Shown piece after piece: positions 7,393 through 15,188 of a stretch of 22,021 nt of DNA. Location: positions 1 to 22,021 of the forward strand of contig JAOUPE010000005.1 in the NCBI GenBank assembly GCA_029880025.1. Reading direction: 5' to 3'. The notes beneath the pieces are model-generated. The model was not told the DNA's origin and searched no databases. It was given only the letters and a program-made list of their open reading frames with translations. Source of the stretch: Caldifarciminota bacterium (lineage in GTDB: Bacteria > Hydrothermota > Tepidihabitantia > Tepidihabitantales > JAOUPE01). The translations under genes were made by a program, and so were the position numbers. The stretch's first letter is position 1. Each line of letters starts with the position of its first letter.

Positions 7393-8838
7393 ATGAATAT
7401 TAAGTTAGCAAATGGAAAAGAAATACCGGTTGAAACTCACAAGGCTCGAATGGTTCAAAAGATAAACCTGGCACCGGCGGAAAGAAGACTCAAAGCAATT
7501 GAGGAAGCCGGGTATAATACATTCCAGCTTAAAACCAAAGACATATTCCTTGATATGCTAACCGATAGTGGCACAAATGCGATGAGTGATAAACAGATAG
7601 CAGGTTTTATCACAACCGATGATGCCTATGCCGGCAGTATGACCTTTTACGAATTTGCCGATGCCGTTAAAGATATTTTAGGATATCAATACGTGATGAA
7701 CGTGCACCAGGGCCGGGCTGCCGAACACCTCATCGCCAAGGTATTTATCAAATCCGGTGATGTTGTCCCCACCAATTACCATTTCACTACTACCAAAGTC
7801 CATATCGAGTTGCCCGGTGCTGAATGTTTGGAGATTTATATTGACGAAGCCCTTAACACAAAAAGCACCCATCCATTCAAAGGCAGTATGGACCCGCAAA
7901 AGCTTAAAGACTGTATTAAGAAATATGGAAAGGATAAAATTGCCTTTGTCCGAATGGAAGCGACTGCTAACTTACTGGGCGGTCAGCCCTTTTCTATGGC
8001 AAATTACAAGGAGATAATGAAGATAGCTAAGGATAATGGCTTGCTTACGGTATTGGACGGCAGTTTAATATGCGAAAATGCATACCTGATAAAGCAGAGA
8101 GAAAAAGGATACGAGAATAAGACGGTTGCTGAAATCGTGAAAGAAATGTGTAGCATTGTTGACCTATTTTATATGAGCGGAAGAAAAAACACAAGTGTCC
8201 GGGGTGGTTGTCTGGCAACTAACCGAAAAGACCTCTTTGACAAGATAAAAGACTGGTTACCGGTTTATGAAGGTTTCTACACTTATGGCGGCATGTCACA
8301 AAGAGAAGTCGGGATGATGGCAGTAGGAATGAGAGAGATGGTCGACCTTGAGGTTGCTGGGTCAGCGATCGAGCAGGTTAAATATTTTGTTAACCGATTA
8401 GACGAAATCGGGATTCCGGTCGTTACACCGCCAGGTGGATTAGCCTGCCATATCGATGCGCGTAAATTTGCACCCCATATTCCAAAAGAGGAATATATTG
8501 CTGGTGCATTGACCGCTGCATTGTATATCGCATCCGGAGTCAGGTCAATGGAACGAGGAACCATCTCGACGGAACGTGCCAAAGATGGTTCTGAAGTCTT
8601 TGCTGATTTAGAGCTGACCAGAATCGCCGTACCAAGAAGAGTCTACACAATCTCTCAAATTGAATACGCCATCGATAGAATACATTGGCTGTCCAAGCAC
8701 CGCGATTTAATTAAGGGATTAAAATTTATCGAAGAACCGCCGGTGCTCAGATTCTTCATCGGCAAACTCGCGGCGCTTGATAATTGGGGCGCAAAGTTAT
8801 GTGAGGCATTCAAAAAAGACTTTGGACCAAGCCTATAA
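7393..8838 (+). CDS. tnaA: Tryptophanase (tryptophan indole-lyase), beta-eliminating lyase family
   Basis: 481 residues, full length for the tryptophanase/tyrosine phenol-lyase family. These are cytosolic PLP enzymes that cleave L-tryptophan to indole, pyruvate and ammonia. Visible family marks are NVHQGRAAEH (104-112, phosphate-binding loop), TNYHFTTTKVHIELPGA (127-143), EATANLLGGQPFS (189-201), LDGSLICENAYLIKQRE (221-237, with the PLP-ring aspartate at 222), MSGRKNTSVRGG (261-272) with PLP-lysine 265, and LTRIAVPRRVYT (408-419) with the carboxylate-binding arginine region. Arg264 replaces the Lys that normally precedes the PLP lysine (AKKD in E. coli). Its own strong promoter and Shine-Dalgarno make it a single-gene unit; no tryptophan permease adjoins. 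The related tyrosine phenol-lyase specificity cannot be fully excluded. Confidence 0.85.
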   Translation: MNIKLANGKEIPVETHKARMVQKINLAPAERRLKAIEEAGYNTFQLKTKDIFLDMLTDSGTNAMSDKQIAGFITTDDAYAGSMTFYEFADAVKDILGYQYVMNVHQGRAAEHLIAKVFIKSGDVVPTNYHFTTTKVHIELPGAECLEIYIDEALNTKSTHPFKGSMDPQKLKDCIKKYGKDKIAFVRMEATANLLGGQPFSMANYKEIMKIAKDNGLLTVLDGSLICENAYLIKQREKGYENKTVAEIVKEMCSIVDLFYMSGRKNTSVRGGCLATNRKDLFDKIKDWLPVYEGFYTYGGMSQREVGMMAVGMREMVDLEVAGSAIEQVKYFVNRLDEIGIPVVTPPGGLACHIDARKFAPHIPKEEYIAGALTAALYIASGVRSMERGTISTERAKDGSEVFADLELTRIAVPRRVYTISQIEYAIDRIHWLSKHRDLIKGLKFIEEPPVLRFFIGKLAALDNWGAKLCEAFKKDFGPSL

Positions 8839-8847
8839 TTAATAAGT

Positions 8848-8865
8848 ATGTAGTTACATCTTTTT
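8848..8865 (+). terminator. Weak candidate terminator after tnaA
   Basis: ATGTA-GT-TACAT (8848-8859) is followed by C and five Ts (8861-8865), starting 9 bases after the tnaA stop. The position and T-run are right, but the stem is short and AT-rich, so it would be weak. Confidence 0.3.
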
Positions 8866-8915
8866 AATTGTATCCATTCCCGGCAAAAGATTAATCGAGC
8901 AGGCGAATAGGAGGA

Positions 8916-9056
8916 CACAGAAAACTCCGAGGTCAAAGGCAGAATTAGAAAAATGATTCAACACCGAACACTTCGAAAGGACTGAAAACACTGAAAAACC
9001 AGGGAAAAGCCTCAAGTAAATTCGGTGTTCTTCTGTCCCTTCGGTGCTCTTCAGTG
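8916..9056. repeat. Heptamer island A: CACYGAA-type units, forward then inverted
   Basis: Forward units are CACAGAA (8916), CACCGAA (8962), CACTTCGAA (8969), GACTGAA (8980) and CACTGAA (8989). After a spacer come their inverted counterparts: TTCGGTG (9021), TTCTGTC (9031), TTCGGTG (9040) and TTCAGTG (9050). The unit steps are 7-11 bases. The arrangement makes a long imperfect dyad and gives meaningless Ser/Thr/Glu- or Phe/Val-rich translations in several frames. It fills most of the 285-base gap between the convergent tnaA and esterase genes. Confidence 0.6.
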
Positions 9057-9075
9057 ATAAATTCTTTAGGCGATT

Positions 9076-9096
9076 CAAAAGGGCTTTGCCCCTTTG
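9076..9096 (-). terminator. Candidate intrinsic terminator of the esterase gene
   Basis: CAAAAGGGC (9076-9084) and GCCCCTTTG (9088-9096) form a hairpin with a TTT loop and one mismatch. On the minus strand it reads GGGGCAAAGCCCTTTTG, a GC stem running into Ts, 27 bases beyond the esterase stop. The Ts are partly within the stem, so strength is uncertain. Confidence 0.5.
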
Positions 9097-9123
9097 TGAA
9101 GTTTGTCTCTCTGCTATAGATGG

Positions 9124-11775
9124 TCACTGCCAAAACATCAAATCGGATTCAATCTCCCATTTTGTGGAGAAGAAACCACCTGCCTTAACCCCACCCCAGC
9201 CTTTCTGCTTTACTTCTTCACCCAAGATAAGAAAATCGGGTAATCCAGCACCAGAGTAAAGCGTGCTAAAGCGGTTAGACAATCTCTGCCCTTTTTCTGT
9301 AGTGCCTTCATAGACAAGAGTTAACTTTTTAGAATTTAACGGATTGGGATAAACAAAGACAACTCCCAAATCACCATCAATATGCATTATGCCTGACGCT
9401 TTACCCTCGACCCCGGAAGCGGACAAAGTGACAAAGCCATCTGTTATCTTTATCGGCAGCTTATTTTGGATTCTTGCAGTTATAGCATTGGTTTGGGCAT
9501 TACCGAAAAGAATCAGATTATATTTATCAGTTATTGCCCGAGTAACTTCGGTATCCGGTAAAACATCAACCAGTCCATTAGCTCTTATCCACCAAGTTAA
9601 TGCCTGAATTCGGGTTTGATGTAAGAGTAAATCAGTCATCACTGAGTCACCTTTTGTGCCATAGACCAGAACGAAGGGAGAAAAATACGCTTGCTTGATT
9701 GGACCATAGGTAGCGGTAACCTTTAGGTTGCCTTCTTTCGCAGGTTGAAACCTGCGGCTACCAGACGCTAAACGCCAAACACCTGGAGTTTCCTGCCTAA
9801 AGCTTAGGGTGTAAGGCGTTGAGCGTGCATCGCAGGTTATTTTTTGATTATTAACAAGTATTTGAATTTTTGCTTTAGGAATAAAATTTTCATTCAAGTC
9901 AAGGGTAAATTGGTGAATATTATTGGTCTGAATCATAATTGTGCTGTCTTCAACTTTGGCATCAATTATTGCATCCTCATATAATTTTTCAAGCTGGTCA
10001 ATTATTACCCAGTAATGTTTGTTATTCTGACCCAAATCAGTGGTCTTAAAATGAAGATTTAGCGGATAAGGATTTCTGGTGTGTTTTTTAAGGAATTCCA
10101 TCAATTCAGGATTGTCAACGCATGCTGCTCCAGGTAATGTGTCATTATCCCACCAATGTCTCATGCCTGGTACCTCTTTATAGATAAATTCGGCTTTTCT
10201 AAACTTAGCTTCGGATTCAAGATACTTAGTAAATAATCGGGCATGAATCGCTGGCACATTATCATCGTCACCGCCCTGTAAAATATAAATTGGCAGATTC
10301 CGGGCGTTTTCCAAGAATACCAAAGGATTATCTTCTCTTAATACTTTATCTCTTATTGCCAACTGGTCAGGTTGACCAAAGAAAAGACTTTTCTGTAATG
10401 ACCAGGGAACGTATATCTGATGGGAAGTCCAACCTGCACTAGGTGCAATTGAAGCAAATAAGTCAGAATGGGTCAAACCAATATGCCAGGTTCCATGACC
10501 ACCCATCGAGTGACCAGCCAGATATATTCGATTTTCATCAATCGGATATTTCTTTTTAACGATTTCTAAGACTTCTATTGCATCAAGCCTGCCCCAATCC
10601 TGCCAGTCAAAACCAAATGGTCTTCGGTTGGTTGGCGCTATAACAAAAGCCCAATCTTTGGGTGAATAACTATCAACCTGCCTGACCGCTTCAACCCCTG
10701 CTCCATGGAGAGTTAATATTAAAGCATACTTGTGACCGGTGACATTCGATGGTTGACTATTGTTAGGTGGTAGTACCGCATAATACTGAACCGAACTATC
10801 AATGGCGGAAATGAAAGTTTCTTTTCTGGTTTGATTAGGTTTACGCAAGCGTAATTTTACATATCCAGAATCAATATTATCTTTAAAACTTACTTTCACC
10901 GGCACCAAAACCGTGTCTACAGGAATAGATTCTTTTATAGATGAGATTACTTTTAACAATACTGGAACTTTTTTGCCGCAAAATGGGGCAATTCTTCCAA
11001 TATTCATTTCAGTTAATTGTATTAATTTGTTATCACCAAGGATGATTTTGGCTTTCTCTATTGTGTTTGGCGTAGTATTGAGGACGGGTAGTCCTACCCA
11101 TGAATTTATTTCTTCACCGTAAATTATATCCGGTACGGTTGCATCTTTATAAATTGCTATAACTGGATTGGGTGCCGGAATGATTTTAAATGTAAATTCT
11201 TTGTCGCCGAAACCACTGACACTGACTAAAACCCGATTTTTGCCGTCTTTTAAAAGCACCAGAATTCTAATATAACCAGCTGAATATGGATCGCCGATAA
11301 ATCCCTTATCGTTTAATCGAAAATTACACCCTTCGGCTATCACTAATGCCCGCTTCTCGCCCTGGTTTTCAAATTCTCCGTAGGCAAAGCTAACCCCGAG
11401 TAACCCAACACCGCCATAAATGTCCTGAATGAATTCCTGGTTAACACTGTCACACTTTACTCTCACCTTACCTTTTTCTGATTTTACCATGCGCCAGGTC
11501 AGTTCACCGTCCTGAGTCAGGATATCCCGATGTTTTAAATCTTCATAGGGTGTAAAGTTTTCACTATCAGGCAGATAGGCGATGCCAGGTTCCCGTGCCC
11601 CACTGGAAAAAGGACCAATCGTTAACCATTCCGAAATTATAATTGTGTCCTGAATGGTTGGCAGGATATCATCGCCTTGGGTTAAGCTAAAAATCAGGAG
11701 AATCATAACGCAAAAAGTAAATTTCAAAATCTTTCGATTTTTAGTATATCGAAAATTAATTATAGAAACAGCCAT
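9124..11775 (-). CDS. Secreted serine hydrolase (prolyl-oligopeptidase/PHB-depolymerase-type esterase)
   Basis: 883 residues from ATG 11775. The N-terminus has a basic stretch (TKNRKILK) then a hydrophobic core (FCVMILLIFSLTQG): a signal peptide. The N-terminal half is beta-rich. The alpha/beta-hydrolase core lies at about 325-565: HGAG oxyanion loop at 357-360, nucleophile elbow GHSMGG with Ser423, GGDDDN with the likely acid at about 503-505, and MRHWWD with His540. The C-terminal region (YGTKGDSVMTDLLL, ILFGNAQTN, VYPNPLN) is typical of large secreted esterases of uncultured phyla. Substrate is unknown. The frame stays open upstream to 12003, but that part is antisense to pdxJ; the promoter at 11787-11814 and signal peptide favour 11775. 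An 18-bp palindrome at 9739-9756 lies in frame and encodes a loop at about residues 669-683. Confidence 0.75.
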   Translation of the reverse strand: MAVSIINFRYTKNRKILKFTFCVMILLIFSLTQGDDILPTIQDTIIISEWLTIGPFSSGAREPGIAYLPDSENFTPYEDLKHRDILTQDGELTWRMVKSEKGKVRVKCDSVNQEFIQDIYGGVGLLGVSFAYGEFENQGEKRALVIAEGCNFRLNDKGFIGDPYSAGYIRILVLLKDGKNRVLVSVSGFGDKEFTFKIIPAPNPVIAIYKDATVPDIIYGEEINSWVGLPVLNTTPNTIEKAKIILGDNKLIQLTEMNIGRIAPFCGKKVPVLLKVISSIKESIPVDTVLVPVKVSFKDNIDSGYVKLRLRKPNQTRKETFISAIDSSVQYYAVLPPNNSQPSNVTGHKYALILTLHGAGVEAVRQVDSYSPKDWAFVIAPTNRRPFGFDWQDWGRLDAIEVLEIVKKKYPIDENRIYLAGHSMGGHGTWHIGLTHSDLFASIAPSAGWTSHQIYVPWSLQKSLFFGQPDQLAIRDKVLREDNPLVFLENARNLPIYILQGGDDDNVPAIHARLFTKYLESEAKFRKAEFIYKEVPGMRHWWDNDTLPGAACVDNPELMEFLKKHTRNPYPLNLHFKTTDLGQNNKHYWVIIDQLEKLYEDAIIDAKVEDSTIMIQTNNIHQFTLDLNENFIPKAKIQILVNNQKITCDARSTPYTLSFRQETPGVWRLASGSRRFQPAKEGNLKVTATYGPIKQAYFSPFVLVYGTKGDSVMTDLLLHQTRIQALTWWIRANGLVDVLPDTEVTRAITDKYNLILFGNAQTNAITARIQNKLPIKITDGFVTLSASGVEGKASGIMHIDGDLGVVFVYPNPLNSKKLTLVYEGTTEKGQRLSNRFSTLYSGAGLPDFLILGEEVKQKGWGGVKAGGFFSTKWEIESDLMFWQ
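9739..9756. repeat. 18-bp palindrome inside the esterase gene
   Basis: CGCAGGTT (9739-9746), GA, AACCTGCG (9749-9756): eight perfect base pairs with a 2-base centre. On the minus strand it encodes part of GSRRFQPAKEGN, between the strands VWRL and LKVTATYG, which reads like an inserted basic loop. Confidence 0.7.
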
Positions 11776-11786
11776 TCTAAAACGCA

Positions 11787-11814
11787 ATCCTATCACTAAA
11801 ATCCTGCCTGTCAA
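11787..11814 (-). promoter_or_regulatory. Promoter of the esterase gene
   Basis: On the minus strand TTGACA (complement of 11809-11814), a 16-base spacer and TAGGAT (complement of 11787-11792). Only 11 bases separate the -10 from ATG 11775, so the mRNA leader would be about 5 bases with no Shine-Dalgarno. Confidence 0.65.
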
Positions 11815-11824
11815 CAATATTTTC

Positions 11825-11852
11825 TTGACTTTAGGGAATTTTTTGGTAAAGT
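11825..11852 (+). promoter_or_regulatory. Promoter of pdxJ-secD-secF
   Basis: TTGACT (11825-11830), a 16-base spacer and TAAAGT (11847-11852). The -35 box is 10 bases from that of the divergent esterase promoter, forming a GTCAA/TTGAC dyad. ATG 11864 is again 11 bases past the -10. A 13-bp palindrome, CATGTT-T-AACATG (11854-11866), spans the expected transcription start and could be an operator. Confidence 0.55.
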
Positions 11853-11863
11853 GCATGTTTAAC

Positions 11864-12607
11864 ATGTTAGATTCTACTATTGTGCGCAAATTATCGGTCA
11901 ATATTGACCATATTGCGACTTTGAGGGAAGCGAGAAGAGAATTATTCCCGGACCCGGTCCAAGCTGCAGTGTTGGCAGAGCTGGGCGGTGCTGATGGTAT
12001 CACGGTTCATTTGCGTAGTGACCGTAGACATATTCACGAACGCGACGTTTTTTTGCTTAAAGAAACAATAAAGACCGATTTAAATATTGAAATGGCAGCA
12101 ACTAAAGAAATGGCTGAAATCGCGGTTCAAATAAAACCAGCGATGGTTACATTGGTGCCGGAAAAACCCGAAGAGATAACTACTCTTGGAGGATTGGATT
12201 TAACAAAGAACCTAAAGAAAATCAATCCTTTAGCCAAGAAAATTAAGCAAGCCAGAATTATGTTAAGCGTGTTCATCGAAGCCGATAAGAAACAGGTCGA
12301 GAGTGCGCTAAAGCTTAGGGCGGACCAAATAGAGATTAACACCGAGTGCTTGAAGCACATTTCAGACCTGCCTCAGGCAGGTAGTCGAATCTTAGAAGAA
12401 ATCGTTTCGGTTGCCCAATTTGCTTCGGCTGAAGGTTTAATCGTTCATGCCGGACACGGTCTTGACTATAAAAATATTATTGATATTTTAAGTATTAAAG
12501 AGATAACAGGATTTAGTATCGGTTTTGCCATCATTGCCCGTGCTGTTTTCGTCGGGCTCAAAGATGCAGTTGCCGAAATGAAAAGAATTATTGAGCATAA
12601 CTTATGA
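11864..12607 (+). CDS. pdxJ: Pyridoxine 5'-phosphate synthase PdxJ
   Basis: 247 residues from ATG 11864, the family length. PdxJ condenses 1-deoxy-D-xylulose 5-phosphate with 3-amino-2-oxopropyl phosphate to form pyridoxine 5'-phosphate in the DXP-dependent vitamin B6 pathway. Diagnostic motifs are LSVNIDHIATLREAR, FPDPVQAAVLAELGGADGIT, VHLRSDRRHI, ATLVPEKP-like VTLVPEKPEEIT, GGLD, HAGHGLDYKN and IGFAIIARAVFVGLKDAVAEM. The frame is open further upstream to 11654, but PdxJ proteins begin close to the VNIDHIATLR motif; GTG 11882 is a possible alternative start. A 17-bp palindrome (12366-12382) encodes LPQAG in the loop after IEINTE, where homologues have a short linker. The stop overlaps the secD start (ATGA). 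Its product feeds PLP enzymes such as the tryptophanase nearby. Confidence 0.92.
   Translation: MLDSTIVRKLSVNIDHIATLREARRELFPDPVQAAVLAELGGADGITVHLRSDRRHIHERDVFLLKETIKTDLNIEMAATKEMAEIAVQIKPAMVTLVPEKPEEITTLGGLDLTKNLKKINPLAKKIKQARIMLSVFIEADKKQVESALKLRADQIEINTECLKHISDLPQAGSRILEEIVSVAQFASAEGLIVHAGHGLDYKNIIDILSIKEITGFSIGFAIIARAVFVGLKDAVAEMKRIIEHNL
12366..12382. repeat. 17-bp palindrome inside pdxJ
   Basis: ACCTGCCT-C-AGGCAGGT is perfect around a central C. It shares the core CCNGCCTCAGGCNGG with the intergenic palindrome at 20890-20906, suggesting that the two belong to one repeat family. Confidence 0.7.
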
Positions 12608-14226
12608 GACAGGTTAGAATAAAAATAGTAATCATAATCGTCGCCGTCATCCTTGGCCTTTATTCCCTTTATCCGACTTACCAGCTATATAAACAAATTC
12701 CAGCAAAAGAGGAGGGACTAAAAAAACGATTAAGCCAGGCGTTGACCAAAGATGATAGTTTAAGGATTGGTATCGAGCTTGCGGAATCGGACCATGAGAA
12801 GGTTAAAATCCATAAAAAAGCACTACACCTGGGATTGGATCTAGTGGGTGGTATGCATTTAACTCTAGAAGTTGATAAAACTAAGCTCTCTAAAGAAGAA
12901 GCAAGGGATGCTGGAGATCGAGCCTTAGAAGTAATTAGGAACCGTATTGACCAATTTGGTGTTTTTGAACCGATTATCCAGAAGTCAGGGCAGGACCGTG
13001 TTTTAATCCAACTGCCCGGTGTCGATAGGCAGCGGGCAAAGACTCTAATTGGTCAGACTGCGCTTTTGGAGTTTAGGCTGGTCCAAGAAGAAAGACAGAC
13101 TTATGATCTTTTAAAAAGGATTGACGACCATTATCGAAGAGTCGCCAATGAAGATACTATGCTTAAAGAGCAAGGACAGTTTTTAGATTATATTATCACG
13201 GTGCAAAAAATTGATTACGGAGTTGAGGAAACTGATTACCCGGCATTTCAGAAAATGCTGGCAGGAGCCGATACTTTAGTGCCGCCAGATTATGAATTCT
13301 TATTCGGACCCGCCGAGTCTTTTGAAGGTCGAACCGTCCGACGGCTCTATTTGGTGAAAAAGGAAGCCGAGCTGACCGGTTCGTCAATCAGTGATGCCAA
13401 CCCTAGCCCTTATAGTGGAAATGACCCGAATCTTGCTAGCACCTGGATCGTCTCGCTTAAGTTGGCGCGAAAAGACGCAGCTAAATTTGCTTCGGTAACC
13501 GGAAGAAATGTTGGCAAGCGGCTGGCGATTATCTTAGACCGGATTGTACGTTCGGCACCAGTGGTTCGTGAGCGAATACCAGGTGGTGAGGCAATGATTA
13601 CAACCGGTGATGTCAATCCAGATAAAGCAAAAGATTTGACAATTCTTTTACGTTCAGGTTCGCTTCCGGCACCAGTTATGGTTGTTGAGGAACGTTCGGT
13701 TGGTCCTTCACTTGGGCATGATTCGATTCGTAAAGGAGTCCAGGCAAGTATACTCGGGTCGGTCATTGTTTTTATAATAATGATAATGGTTTACAGCTTG
13801 TCCGGAATTGTCGCCGATATTGGATTATTCTTCAATATTTTCTTTTTGGTTGCAGTGCTGGCAGGAATTCGGGCAACGCTGACCTTGGGTGGATTGGCCG
13901 GGATTGCTCTCACAATCGGTATGTCGGTTGATGCCAATGTTCTGATTTTTGAAAGGATTCGAGAGGAATTGCGCTGGAATAAAACAATCCGGGCAGCAAT
14001 TGAAAATGGTTATAAGCGAGCATTTGTAACAATTATGGATTCAAATATCACGACCATCGTTGCCGTCATACCACTTTATATCTGGGGTTCTGGGAGTATA
14101 AAAGGATTTGCTACTACTCTAATAATCGGACTTATTATAAATATCTTCACCGCGGTCTATCTTACTCGGGCGGTTTATGATTTTGCTTTGGCCCAATTTG
14201 ATATTAAAAAGTTGAGGATTGGATGA
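12604..14226 (+). CDS. secD: Protein translocase subunit SecD
   Basis: 540 residues. SecD pairs with SecF in the inner membrane and uses the proton motive force to pull exported proteins through SecYEG. It has an N-terminal membrane helix (about 7-27), the hallmark LGLDLVGGMHLTLEVD at 76-91, a periplasmic P1 region (EVIRNRIDQFGV, IQLPGV, ALLEFRLV), KKEAELTGSSISDA at 252-265, SVGPSLG at 365-371, and five or six C-terminal helices from about 381 with the RND-type signature GMSVDANVLIFERIREEL (439-456). An acidic stretch of about 80 residues (162-245) lies between EFRLV and LYLVKKEAELTG. The start overlaps the pdxJ stop, and the stop overlaps the secF start (ATGA both times), so translation is probably coupled. 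Confidence 0.95.
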   Translation: MRQVRIKIVIIIVAVILGLYSLYPTYQLYKQIPAKEEGLKKRLSQALTKDDSLRIGIELAESDHEKVKIHKKALHLGLDLVGGMHLTLEVDKTKLSKEEARDAGDRALEVIRNRIDQFGVFEPIIQKSGQDRVLIQLPGVDRQRAKTLIGQTALLEFRLVQEERQTYDLLKRIDDHYRRVANEDTMLKEQGQFLDYIITVQKIDYGVEETDYPAFQKMLAGADTLVPPDYEFLFGPAESFEGRTVRRLYLVKKEAELTGSSISDANPSPYSGNDPNLASTWIVSLKLARKDAAKFASVTGRNVGKRLAIILDRIVRSAPVVRERIPGGEAMITTGDVNPDKAKDLTILLRSGSLPAPVMVVEERSVGPSLGHDSIRKGVQASILGSVIVFIIMIMVYSLSGIVADIGLFFNIFFLVAVLAGIRATLTLGGLAGIALTIGMSVDANVLIFERIREELRWNKTIRAAIENGYKRAFVTIMDSNITTIVAVIPLYIWGSGSIKGFATTLIIGLIINIFTAVYLTRAVYDFALAQFDIKKLRIG

Positions 14227-15119
14227 GACTTTTAACTAATGTGAATATTAGTTTTATCGGTCTGCGTCGTTATTCATATACAATAAGCGGCATCCTTATG
14301 ATTCTCAGTCTCATTATAATATCGGTTAAGGGGATAAAATTCGGTGTCGACTTTACCGGCGGGACCCAACTTCAGGTTAAGTTTACCTACCCTGTAAAAA
14401 CCGAAGCGTTACGCAGTGCCTTGAGTAAAATTGGCCAGGCCGATGCCTCAATCCAATCCTTTGGTGGTAGCAATGAGTTTTTAATTCGGGTAGAGGCTGG
14501 CAGTAGTGAAGATTTTGCCAAACAGGTCTTGGTGATTCTTGATGAGAATTTTCCGGATAACCCAGTGGTTGGCTATAATGAAGAGACAGTAGGTCCGCGC
14601 ATTGGTCGTGAGTTGCGCGGCAAAGCGATTCTGGCGGTAATTGTCGGTTTAATCTTAATCCTCATTTATATCACTATTCGTTTTGACTTTCGTTATGGTG
14701 TTGCATCAATTTTTGCCTTATTTCACAATGTTCTTATTTGCTTAGGAATTTTAGTACTTTTTAGCCGAGAATTCACAATGCCAATTCTTGCTGCGCTCCT
14801 GACCATTATCGGTTATGCGGTTAACGATACAATTGTGGTCTCAGACCGTATCCGGGAAGATGTAAGGAAGATGCACAAGGAACGCTATCGGGATGTAGTC
14901 AACCAAGCAATTAACAAGACACTCTCGCGAACCATAATAACTTCGAGTGTTATCTTAGTTGCGATTTGTTTGTGGCTACTGGGCGCACCAGCAATTCAGG
15001 ATTTTGCAATGATGCTCACTTTTGGTATCCTGCTTGGTACGTATGCCTCAATCTTTATTGTCGCCCAACTTGTTGCTCAATGGGAAGAGTTGATGCCTAG
15101 CCGGCGCCGAAGAGCCTAA
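14223..15119 (+). CDS. secF: Protein translocase subunit SecF
   Basis: 298 residues, a normal SecF. It has the first membrane helix at about 18-36, FGVDFTGGTQLQV at 40-52, the periplasmic domain, ETVGPRIG at 121-128 and five further helices from about 134, including GYAVNDTIVVSDRIRE at 197-212. The tail is basic (MPSRRRRA). GAGG eight bases before the ATG may serve as Shine-Dalgarno within the end of secD. It acts with SecD in the late, pmf-driven step of Sec export. The large secreted proteins in this window all carry Sec signal peptides or would need Sec first. Confidence 0.95.
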   Translation: MRLLTNVNISFIGLRRYSYTISGILMILSLIIISVKGIKFGVDFTGGTQLQVKFTYPVKTEALRSALSKIGQADASIQSFGGSNEFLIRVEAGSSEDFAKQVLVILDENFPDNPVVGYNEETVGPRIGRELRGKAILAVIVGLILILIYITIRFDFRYGVASIFALFHNVLICLGILVLFSREFTMPILAALLTIIGYAVNDTIVVSDRIREDVRKMHKERYRDVVNQAINKTLSRTIITSSVILVAICLWLLGAPAIQDFAMMLTFGILLGTYASIFIVAQLVAQWEELMPSRRRRA

Positions 15120-15147
15120 AGTTATTCTTTAAAAATTAACAAGGGGT

Positions 15148-15171
15148 AGATGAGAAAAACTGTTTTCATCT
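15148..15171. repeat. AT-rich hairpin between secF and pgpA
   Basis: AGATGAGAA (15148-15156) pairs with TTTTCATCT (15163-15171), nine pairs including one G-U, with a 6-base loop. No U-run follows (AAAAG), so it is not a standard terminator. It sits 17 bases upstream of pgpA and may modulate transcript processing or readthrough. Confidence 0.35.
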
Positions 15172-15188
15172 AAAAGATTCTTGTTTCG

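Noticed and set aside
8854..9133. Small minus-strand frames after tnaA (74 and 62 codons)
   Set aside because: They translate the heptamer island, have repetitive Ser/Thr/Glu and Phe/Val composition, and have no ribosome site.
11654..11863. Longer N-terminus of pdxJ starting at 11654
   Set aside because: It is antisense to the esterase signal-peptide region; PdxJ proteins begin a few residues before VNIDHIATLR, and the promoter lies at 11825-11852.
11776..12003. Longer N-terminus of the esterase starting at 12003
   Set aside because: It is antisense to the conserved start of pdxJ and would bury the signal peptide 76 residues inside the protein.
9798..12321. Shared 13-mer CTAAAGCTTAGGG in the esterase and pdxJ genes
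   Set aside because: A few shared 13-mers are expected by chance in 22 kb.
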